DNA from: Acidobacteriaceae bacterium KBS 89
GTDB taxonomy: Bacteria; Acidobacteriota; Terriglobia; Terriglobales; Acidobacteriaceae
Length of the DNA stretch: 64,000 nt
Reading direction: 5' to 3'
Assembly (NCBI GenBank): GCA_000381605.1
Contig: KB906760.1
Coordinates: 310,001-374,000 of the forward strand
Below, one piece after another: positions 34,282-41,402 of the stretch. Every line of letters starts with the position of its first letter. Positions within the stretch are counted from its first letter, which is position 1. The position numbers were made by a program, and so were the translations under genes. The notes under the pieces are model-generated. The model made no database searches, was not told the origin of the DNA, and was given only the letters and a program-made list of their open reading frames with translations.

Positions 34282-35886
34282 ATGGCTACTCCCGTAGTTA
34301 CTCCTCCCGGCTCCCTACTTGACGAAAAACTCAAGAAGTCGTCTCCCGGCAAAATCGGAGGAATCGTCTTCGGCGTTATGCTGATTGGCGGCCTTATCTA
34401 CATCGGAACCAAGCTGGCCGACGACCTCTCCATTGTCCACTCGTCTTCCGTGTTCCCGTTCATCTTGCTCGGTGTAGCTCTGCTCATCGCGCTCGGCTTC
34501 GAGTTCGTCAACGGCTTCCACGACACGGCCAACGCCGTCGCGACTTGCATCTACACCCATTCGCTTGAGCCGCACGTGGCCGTGGTCTACTCCGGCATCA
34601 TGAACTTCATCGGCGTTCTTCTCAGCTCGGGCGCGGTGGCTTTCTCGATCATCACCCTGTTGCCTGTGGAACTGATCCTGAAGGTGAGCAAGGGCGCTGG
34701 ATTCTCGATGGTATTTGCTCTGCTGGTCGCGGCGATTCTGTGGAACCTTGCGACATGGTGGCGCGGCCTGCCCGCCTCGAGTTCACACACCATGATCGGT
34801 TCCATCATCGGTGTCGGTATCGCCAACCAGTTGATGCAGGGAAACTCAGGCACATCGGGCGTTGAATGGGAGCAGGTCACGAAGGTCTTCAAAGCTCTCC
34901 TTATCTCTCCTATCGTCGGTTTTGTCTGTGCCGCTCTCGTGTTCCTCTTGTTCAAGGCGTTGGCAAAAGACCCTCGTCTCTATAAAGCGCCCGAGGGAAC
35001 TGCGCCGCCTCCGTTCTATATCCGCCTGCTGCTCATCCTGACCTGTGGCGGAGTCAGTTACGCGCACGGCTCGAACGACGGGCAGAAGGGAATGGGCCTC
35101 ATCATGCTCATCCTGGTCGGCACGGTCCCTACGGCCTACGCGCTCAACCACACGGTCGGCGCCAAAGAGGTACAGACATTCGCCGCCGTCTCCACACAGG
35201 TTGCAGGCGTGCTCAGCAACTATGTCGACCCCGGCTCGGTCTTGCATGATGCGGGCCCGGAACTGGAACACTTTGTCAGCACGAAGACGTACGAACCCGG
35301 AGTTGTACTGGCTCTTCAGCAGATGATCACCGACATCCGAAACGAGGCCACCTCCTACGGTTCGCTTGGCAACGTCCCCCCAGATATGCAGGCCAACGTT
35401 CGCAACCAGATGTATCTGACCAGCGAATCATTCCGGATCCTGGCCAAATCCGGGCCGAAGATGAGTGACGCAGACAAGAAGATCATTGCCAATTACAAGG
35501 GTTTCCTCGACAAGTCGACGCGATTTATTCCTACGTGGGTTAAAGTCGCCGTCGCCCTTGCACTCGGTCTCGGAACCATGGTCGGCTGGAAGCGGATCGT
35601 TGTCACGGTTGGCGAAAAGATCGGCAAAACCCACCTCACTTATGCTCAGGGAGCCTCAGCCGAGCTCGTCGCGATGTGCACGATCCTCGCTGCCGATACC
35701 TATGGCCTGCCGGTGAGTACGACGCATGTGCTCTCTTCAGGCGTCGCCGGAACCATGGCGGCGAATAAGAGCGGTCTCCAGCTCTCCACCATTCGCGACA
35801 TTGCGATGGCCTGGGTCTTCACGTTGCCGGCCGCGGCGCTGCTCTCCGGCTGCCTCTTCTGGCTCTTCAACACAATCGCAAAGTAG
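34282..35886 (+). CDS. Pit-family inorganic phosphate transporter
   Basis: The protein has 534 residues and about eleven transmembrane helices. Two PHO4 signature repeats are clear: FEFVNGFHDTANAVATCIYT and its second copy TYGLPVSTTHVLSSGVAGTM, with SSSHTMIGSIIGVGIANQLM in the first half and GGVSYAHGSNDGQKGMGL before a large cytoplasmic loop (about 310-410) of unknown role. It takes up phosphate (or metal-phosphate) by proton symport. A strong terminator follows the stop after 22 bp. No phoU-like partner is adjacent. Confidence 0.93.
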   Translation: MATPVVTPPGSLLDEKLKKSSPGKIGGIVFGVMLIGGLIYIGTKLADDLSIVHSSSVFPFILLGVALLIALGFEFVNGFHDTANAVATCIYTHSLEPHVAVVYSGIMNFIGVLLSSGAVAFSIITLLPVELILKVSKGAGFSMVFALLVAAILWNLATWWRGLPASSSHTMIGSIIGVGIANQLMQGNSGTSGVEWEQVTKVFKALLISPIVGFVCAALVFLLFKALAKDPRLYKAPEGTAPPPFYIRLLLILTCGGVSYAHGSNDGQKGMGLIMLILVGTVPTAYALNHTVGAKEVQTFAAVSTQVAGVLSNYVDPGSVLHDAGPELEHFVSTKTYEPGVVLALQQMITDIRNEATSYGSLGNVPPDMQANVRNQMYLTSESFRILAKSGPKMSDADKKIIANYKGFLDKSTRFIPTWVKVAVALALGLGTMVGWKRIVVTVGEKIGKTHLTYAQGASAELVAMCTILAADTYGLPVSTTHVLSSGVAGTMAANKSGLQLSTIRDIAMAWVFTLPAAALLSGCLFWLFNTIAK

Positions 35887-35908
35887 TCACACCACTGTGC
35901 AGCAACTG

Positions 35909-35939
35909 ACGGCCCCCCGTTCCAGGGGGCCGTCTTTTT
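35909..35939 (+). terminator. Rho-independent terminator of the Pit gene
   Basis: A 9-bp perfect GC stem (ACGGCCCCC / GGGGGCCGT) with a short loop is followed by CTTTTTG. The position right after the transporter stop and before the convergent xylanase end fits. Confidence 0.92.
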
Positions 35940-35952
35940 GAAAGACGTTTGG

Positions 35953-37104
35953 CTATCGCTTCTTCGCGTTATCGAAACATTCGCGCATGGCGAAAAAAGC
36001 CGGCGCCGGTGCATATTCGGGGTCAAACGGCAGCGGCCGCTGTGTCCTGTCCGGATGCTGCTTGCGGAATTTCGTCCCATGGTTCAGCCACGTATTTTTG
36101 TCGCTCGCTCCCCAGGTGAGGACCGCTTTCACCTCAGTTCCGTTGAGAGCGGCGGTTAGATAGTTGCGATAAACTTCCGCCACAATTTTGTCGCGCTCAG
36201 CCATGTCGTCGGTGTCGATGGCATCGTCGTTGACGTCCAGTTCCGTGACAAAGACCTGAAGGCCTAGCGCCTTCGCGCCTTCGATCAGCTCGCTAACGCC
36301 TCTGCTGAATCCGTCTTTGCTGACCGAGTGAATGTGCGATTGAATTCCCAGAGCGTCGAGCGGGACTTTGTCGGCCTTCATCCGACGCAGAAGCGCGAGC
36401 ACAGCCGTCCGCTTCTTTCCCTCTTCGTCGTTGTCGTACTCGATGCTGTAGTCGTTGTAGGTCAGGAGTGCCGTTGGGTCGGCCGCACGCGCGGTTCTAA
36501 AGGCAAGGTCGATGTAACCAGGGCCGAGCATCTGGAACCATGGCGATGAAGTTCGCATCCCGTCGGGTCGCCCATCGGGAATCCAGATCGCTTCGTTCAC
36601 TACATCCCACGAGTGCATCTTGCCCGTGTAGCGCCCGCCAACGGTGCGGATGTGGTCGACCAGAAACTTCTGTGCGTTGCCCTTGTTGACGGCCGTAGCG
36701 AACCAACCTGGCAATGCCTCGTGCCATACGAAGTTGTGTCCCCTCACCTTCATGCCGTGAGTCTCGGCGAAGGCCACCAGGCTGTCCGCGTCGGTGAAGT
36801 TGTAGGTGTCGGCCGTGGGGCGGAGAATATTCCACTTCATGCAGTTCTCGGGTACGACGATGTTGTACTGCTCCGCAAGCAGCTTGCGGAAACCCTCGTC
36901 TTCCCGCAATAAATTAGCATTCACCGCACATCCGGTCAGAAGTCCGCGGGCGGCCGCGTGAGCTTTCAAGGACCCCGCTCCGGAAATCGCCTGATCGTCG
37001 CTCGAGGGTGTTTTGGCGTGCCCCTTGCTGCCCAGCAATCCCGGCATTGCAGCGACGGCAGTTACGCCTGCTGCCTGCCGCATCCACTCTCGTCGCGTCA
37101 ACAT
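35953..37104 (-). CDS. Secreted endo-1,4-beta-xylanase, GH10
   Basis: The protein has 383 residues. The ATG at 37104 (GGAGGAG upstream) gives a leader MLTRREWMRQAAGVTAVAAM that fits a Tat signal; the frame extends to 37134 but lacks a ribosome site there. The GH10 barrel is clear: CMKWNILRPTADTYNFTDAD, GHNFVWHEALPGWF, the acid/base Glu in HSWDVVNEAIW, IQSHIHSVSKD and the nucleophile Glu in VFVTELDVNDD, ending with KAVLTWGASDKNTWL. It cleaves internal xylan bonds outside the cytoplasm. It lies between the phosphate transporter and scpB with no other hemicellulase nearby. Confidence 0.93.
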   Translation of the reverse strand: MLTRREWMRQAAGVTAVAAMPGLLGSKGHAKTPSSDDQAISGAGSLKAHAAARGLLTGCAVNANLLREDEGFRKLLAEQYNIVVPENCMKWNILRPTADTYNFTDADSLVAFAETHGMKVRGHNFVWHEALPGWFATAVNKGNAQKFLVDHIRTVGGRYTGKMHSWDVVNEAIWIPDGRPDGMRTSSPWFQMLGPGYIDLAFRTARAADPTALLTYNDYSIEYDNDEEGKKRTAVLALLRRMKADKVPLDALGIQSHIHSVSKDGFSRGVSELIEGAKALGLQVFVTELDVNDDAIDTDDMAERDKIVAEVYRNYLTAALNGTEVKAVLTWGASDKNTWLNHGTKFRKQHPDRTQRPLPFDPEYAPAPAFFAMRECFDNAKKR

Positions 37105-37177
37105 TTCCGGCACTCCTCCGCGTCTTAGGAGCAATCATACCCAGCATTGGTATGCTTAGAAGTACACCAACGAGACC

Positions 37178-38356
37178 ATGAGCCTTAAAGCAAAGATCGA
37201 AGCAGTCATTTACGCATCAGAAGAGCCCGTTACCCTGGCCCAACTCGCCGGCCTCCTCGGCCACGAAGCCCAGGCCGAGCTCGATCACCTCGACTCCACC
37301 CAACAAGCGCTGGCGCTTGAGGAATCTGTTCCCGACGAGGACGCGCTTAACAGCGAGATTCTCTCAGAGGTCCCCGAAGCGGAGACGGAGACCGAGCACG
37401 CCGAAGCTCTAAAGCGTCACTTGCACGACGCCGCTGCAGAAGAGGCTGCCCACTCCCGGTCGGTTCGTCTGCGTGCTGCGGCTGCCACTGCCGCCATGAG
37501 CTCGGCTGACTCGGTCGAACCGCTCCTGGCTACCTTTGGAGCGATATCGGCCGCGGAAGAGCAGGGAGGCGCTGCTCCGGCTGAAGCTTTGCCGGAAGAA
37601 AAAGACGAAAAGAAGATCGCCCGCGAGGCTAAGGAGAAAGAGCGTCGGCTGCGCGACTACTTCCGTACCATCCTCGACCAGCTCATCGCCGACTACGCCA
37701 CTCCGGAACGCGGCCTAGAGATCCGCGAGGTCGCCGGCGGCTACCGCCTGGCGACCAAGCCCGAGTATCACGACGCCGTTCGCGGCTTCGTCAAATCGCT
37801 GAAGCCGCCACTGAAGCTATCCCTGCAGGCTCTCGAGACCCTGGCGGTAGTCGCCTACAAGCAGCCTGTTACCGCACCCGAGATATCCGAGATACGCGGT
37901 GTCGACACGGGCGGCGTGCTAGGCAGCCTCATGGCGCGCAAGCTCATCACCACGGCCGGGCGCAAACAGGTCATCGGCCGCCCGATCCTTTACAAAACCA
38001 CCAAAGACTTCCTCCTCCGCTTCGGATTGAAAGACATTAACGAGCTTCCCAGCATCGAAGAGTTTGAGAAGATGGCTGGCGAACTCGCCGAGCAGGAGGA
38101 GATTCCGATGGAGCACAACGCGCCTGAGACACCGAACGAAGTCGAACGGGAGAGGGATCAGACTGAGCCGCAGGCCGATGGGGATAGTACCGATAGCCGC
38201 GAGACTGTAGCCGACGCGGTCATCGTGGATGGACGGCTCTCCGGCCTGCCGCCCAACTACGACACCGACCAGGCCGTTGATGGCGATGTCGAAGATTCAC
38301 CCGCGCTCGACGCTCAGATTCAAGGCGACCAACGCCGCGACTCCGAGGAGGGTTGA
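37178..38356 (+). CDS. scpB: Segregation and condensation protein B with large insertion
   Basis: The protein has 392 residues, about twice the usual ScpB length. The first winged-helix starts normally (LKAKIEAVIYASEEPVTLAQ) but is interrupted after GLLGHEAQAELDHL by about 120 residues of Glu/Ala-rich charged sequence. It resumes at RRLRDYFRTILDQLIADYAT, then GLEIREVAGGYRLATKPEYH and the second winged-helix KLSLQALETLAVVAYKQPVT with EIRGVDTGGVLGSLMARKLI. An acidic tail of about 75 residues follows. ScpB binds ScpA in the SMC complex. The next small gene overlaps by one base (TGATG). Confidence 0.92.
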   Translation: MSLKAKIEAVIYASEEPVTLAQLAGLLGHEAQAELDHLDSTQQALALEESVPDEDALNSEILSEVPEAETETEHAEALKRHLHDAAAEEAAHSRSVRLRAAAATAAMSSADSVEPLLATFGAISAAEEQGGAAPAEALPEEKDEKKIAREAKEKERRLRDYFRTILDQLIADYATPERGLEIREVAGGYRLATKPEYHDAVRGFVKSLKPPLKLSLQALETLAVVAYKQPVTAPEISEIRGVDTGGVLGSLMARKLITTAGRKQVIGRPILYKTTKDFLLRFGLKDINELPSIEEFEKMAGELAEQEEIPMEHNAPETPNEVERERDQTEPQADGDSTDSRETVADAVIVDGRLSGLPPNYDTDQAVDGDVEDSPALDAQIQGDQRRDSEEG

Positions 38357-38544
38357 TGGCCGACTCAAATCTCGATCCTGCTCCCGACTCGCGCGACTTC
38401 CCCGACACCCCGGAGGACAACGAACCCGATACCGTAGCGACACCCGAAGGTGACGGGGAGTGGCCTCCGGACGTTCCCCTGAAGCCCATCTCGGGTGGAA
38501 TGCAGAAGCCTCCGTTCGTCGACACGAAGAAAAATCGTAGGTGA
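38356..38544 (+). CDS. Small acidic Pro-rich protein coupled to scpB
   Basis: The protein has 62 residues, starting at the ATG that shares its A with the scpB stop (TGATG). It is disordered-looking (DPAPDSRDFPDTPEDNEPDT) with a basic end (PPFVDTKKNRR). Coupled translation suggests the product is real. Function unknown. It is only 22 bp from the convergent zinc-ribbon gene. Confidence 0.6.
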   Translation: MADSNLDPAPDSRDFPDTPEDNEPDTVATPEGDGEWPPDVPLKPISGGMQKPPFVDTKKNRR

Positions 38545-38566
38545 CGTCTGGATCCTAGGCAAGCCG

Positions 38567-39460
38567 CTAGAACGCCGCGGACAGCTTCTTGGCCAGAGGC
38601 ACGATTTGCTTGGCATCGCACGGGCAACTGATGTAAGTGATCCGCACCAGCGTGTCGCCCTTTCGCACCACCATCATCCCATCCCCTGCCACGAAGGCCT
38701 CGTCTCCGATCCCTGTGATCTTTGAGAATGCCGGACCAAGTGCACCCATTACCTTTGAATCCAGCTTCATCTGCGACTCCGCAGAGCCCTGGTCGAACGA
38801 GACAGACATCACCGTTGCCTCTATGGGCTCGTTCGAGTTGGCAGCTTCGGCGTTATTCTGTTGGGTGTTGAAGAGTCCCTCGGCAAGCTTTTCAAACTTC
38901 TCTTGCGTCGCCCTATCGGCACCGTGCCTTCCTGCCGTCGCCGAGAGATGCTTCGAGGTCATGCTTGCCGCAGTTCCATGGGCCCGGTAATCGCAGGAAT
39001 TTGCGTCGCTCCTTGTCCCTATGATCGGCACGCCAATCGCCTTACTGACGTCGGCCCTGCTGAGAAACCGGCACGGGTCGCCGGTAAAGGTGTTCGCGGA
39101 CTTTCCGGTGATGGAGGTCGACAGCCCCGCCCCGGCCGCCTTGTTTTCGATCTTCGTCACCATCTTGTGTCCAAGGTAAAAGACGCTGCCAATTACCCCC
39201 AGAGCACCGAGGGCCAACACCACAAGCACGATCAACACAATCCGCAGCGCCGATCCGCTCTTCGCCCTGGGTTGGGATGCGGGCACGTAGCTTTGCACCT
39301 GCGTCGCATAAGGCTCAGGTGACTTGTTCGCCGCCTCATGCGGGACATCCTGAAAGGGCGTGGCTGCCTGCGCCGGGGCCGCTACAGGCGAGCCGCATGC
39401 CGTGCAGAAAGCGCAAGACTGATCGATGGGCGATCCACATTTCCCACAAAATCTGGCCAT
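38567..39460 (-). CDS. Zinc-ribbon membrane-anchored protein of unknown function
   Basis: The protein has 297 residues; the ATG at 39460 has GGAGGAG upstream. An N-terminal double zinc ribbon (MARFCGKCGSPIDQSCAFCT then ACGSP) lies in the cytoplasm. A Pro/Gln linker and one transmembrane helix (about 77-102, LRIVLIVLVVLALGALGVIG) follow, with an outer domain after it. This contains GDPCRFLSRADVSKAIGVPI, which resembles lipoprotein-type DUF domains, and two further Cys pairs (CDYR; CPCD). The topology is inside-ribbon / outside-sensor. Function unknown. Confidence 0.8.
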   Translation of the reverse strand: MARFCGKCGSPIDQSCAFCTACGSPVAAPAQAATPFQDVPHEAANKSPEPYATQVQSYVPASQPRAKSGSALRIVLIVLVVLALGALGVIGSVFYLGHKMVTKIENKAAGAGLSTSITGKSANTFTGDPCRFLSRADVSKAIGVPIIGTRSDANSCDYRAHGTAASMTSKHLSATAGRHGADRATQEKFEKLAEGLFNTQQNNAEAANSNEPIEATVMSVSFDQGSAESQMKLDSKVMGALGPAFSKITGIGDEAFVAGDGMMVVRKGDTLVRITYISCPCDAKQIVPLAKKLSAAF

Positions 39461-39704
39461 GTCTGCAGTCTCCTCCAAGTCGACCAAGACGAATCGTCGG
39501 CGAACTGTGCCGGGGATCTACGCTTGGTGTCCCTGCGGTAACGATCGATCCAGGGGTGTCGGCATAGCCTCCTGATATCGCGAAAACAACACTGTACATT
39601 AAGTCCGTCTCACCCAGAGTCGCGGCCGCCTCCAAAACAGGCGATAATAAAGATTCGCAGCACCCGACCGCGACGAGCAGCTCCGCAGTCAGAAGGCCAA
39701 CAAC

Positions 39705-40652
39705 ATGACGAAGTCCCCCTTCACCCCACTCCCACAAGATCACGACGAACCCAAAGGCGATCGCCTGCAGAAGATCCTTGCCCAGGCCGGCATCGCCAGC
39801 CGCCGCAAGGCCGAGGAGATCATCCTCGAAGGTCGTGTGCAGGTCAACGGCGTGGTCGTCAACACGCTCGGCACCCGGCACGATGCCACTCGCGACCACA
39901 TCCGCGTCGACGGCAAGCTGCTCCACGGCCCTGAACAGCAGCGCTACTACATGCTCAACAAGCCGCGCGGCTACGTCACCACGCTCGACGACCCCGAGAA
40001 GCGCCCCACCGTCATGCAGTTGATGGCGAAGCAGAAGTCCGGTCCGCATGGCGACAACGTGCGCCTGTATCCTGTCGGTCGTCTCGACTACCTGAGCGAA
40101 GGTCTGCTCCTGATGACCAACGACGGCAACCTCGCCAACGCACTCTCCAAGGCCGCAGCTGGTGTAGAAAAGACCTACTTGGTCAAGATCAGTGGTGTTC
40201 CTCCGGCCTCTGGCCTCGAACAGATCCGCCGCGGCATCATGATCGATCGCGGTCGTCTCGACGAGGTTCGCAGTGGCCGTCGCGACCGCATCATCACCTC
40301 TCCGGCGAAGATCGAACTAGTCCGCGGCGGCGACAACCCTTGGTACGAGTTGACACTCACCGAAGGTCGCAACCGCCAGATCAGAAAAATGTTCGAAGAG
40401 ATAGGCCACCACGTCGAAAAGATCCGCCGCATCGGTTACGGAGCCTTGCGCCTTGATGTCCCTCCGGGCGAGTTCCGTGAGCTCACACCAGGCGAGGTGA
40501 TGGCGCTTGATCGAGCGGCGAAAGGAAAAAAGGTCGTACCAAAAAAGAAGACCCCAGAGTTCGCTCAACTCAAATCTCCAGCGAAGAAGAAACCCACAGG
40601 CGCGCGTCGAACCTTTGCTTCGAAATCCAATCCAGGCCGCCGCGCAACCTAG
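39705..40652 (+). CDS. 23S rRNA pseudouridine synthase, RluB/RsuA family
   Basis: The protein has 315 residues. An S4 RNA-binding domain (RLQKILAQAGIASRRKAEEI ... GRVQVNGVVV) is followed by the RsuA/RluB catalytic domain: YYMLNKPRGYVTTLDDPEKR and the catalytic Asp in VGRLDYLSEGLLLMTNDGN, with EGRNRQIRKMFEEIGHHVEK later. The C-terminal tail is Lys/Arg/Pro-rich and basic, likely for rRNA contact. The family makes one pseudouridine in 23S or 16S rRNA; RluB is the closest match by length and tail, not certain. The start at 39705 has no strong ribosome site. Confidence 0.9.
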   Translation: MTKSPFTPLPQDHDEPKGDRLQKILAQAGIASRRKAEEIILEGRVQVNGVVVNTLGTRHDATRDHIRVDGKLLHGPEQQRYYMLNKPRGYVTTLDDPEKRPTVMQLMAKQKSGPHGDNVRLYPVGRLDYLSEGLLLMTNDGNLANALSKAAAGVEKTYLVKISGVPPASGLEQIRRGIMIDRGRLDEVRSGRRDRIITSPAKIELVRGGDNPWYELTLTEGRNRQIRKMFEEIGHHVEKIRRIGYGALRLDVPPGEFRELTPGEVMALDRAAKGKKVVPKKKTPEFAQLKSPAKKKPTGARRTFASKSNPGRRAT

Positions 40653-40872
40653 CCGAGGACGGCGGTTTACCAGCTGGGTTCGCGACCGAGAAAACGCTTT
40701 TTTTCTTCGTTTTCCGCCCGAATATTACAGCTAGTTTACGCTCCCACGAAAGTTCTATATACCCCATTGACACATCTCCCTCCGCGCGCCCAAAATACTC
40801 CCGCTATTAACCTTATGGCTGATGACAATCACAGCCGGAGAGCATCCAATAGAAGCAGTAAGGAGCAACAGA

Positions 40873-41349
40873 GTGGCAATCGAAAAAGCAACATTTGGGG
40901 CAGGATGTTTTTGGGGAGTTGAAACCCGGTTTGGTGAACTATCTGGTGTTATCGATACGGCCGTAGGATACGAAGGCGGCGATCTCGAACACCCAACCTA
41001 TAAAGAAGTCTGTACGGACCGCACCGGCCATGCGGAGGTCGTCGAAGTCACCTTCGATCCGTCCCGTCTACCCTACGAATCGCTGCTGGACACTTTCTTC
41101 GCGCTGCACGATCCCACCCAGGTGAACCGCCAGGGGCCGGATTGGGGCTCGCAGTACCGCAGTGTCATCTTCACTCATAACGACGAGCAGTTTGCCCAGG
41201 CCCGCGCAAGGATCGCCGAGCTCAACGCCTCCGGCTCGTATCGCAAGCCCATTGCAACGCAGGTCGTTCGTTCGACGACCTTCTGGAAGGCAGAGGAGTA
41301 TCACCAGAAATACCTTGAAAAACGCGGCATGGTGAGCTGCCACATCTGA
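40873..41349 (+). CDS. msrA: Peptide-methionine (S)-S-oxide reductase MsrA
   Basis: The protein has 158 residues from the GTG at 40873. I prefer this start because AAGGAG lies at 40859-40864, eight bases before it; an in-frame ATG at 40822 has no ribosome site and would add 17 residues. The reactive Cys is in FGAGCFWGVE, with GGDLEHPTYKEVCTDRTGHA and the TQVNRQGPDWGSQYRSVIF block. A C-terminal Cys in MVSCHI may act in recycling. The enzyme reduces methionine-S-sulfoxide in proteins using thioredoxin. No msrB is adjacent. Confidence 0.93.
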   Translation: MAIEKATFGAGCFWGVETRFGELSGVIDTAVGYEGGDLEHPTYKEVCTDRTGHAEVVEVTFDPSRLPYESLLDTFFALHDPTQVNRQGPDWGSQYRSVIFTHNDEQFAQARARIAELNASGSYRKPIATQVVRSTTFWKAEEYHQKYLEKRGMVSCHI

Positions 41350-41359
41350 AGCGGTACAG

Positions 41360-41399
41360 AGCGGCGACCACGATACCGTTGTCGCCGCTTTGGATTTTT
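41360..41399 (+). terminator. Terminator after msrA
   Basis: A 9-bp perfect stem AGCGGCGAC / GTCGCCGCT (41360-41368, 41381-41389) is followed by TTGGATTTTT. It sits 10 bp after the msrA stop and 4 bp from the end of the convergent permease gene. Confidence 0.85.
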
Positions 41400-41402
41400 C
41401 GA

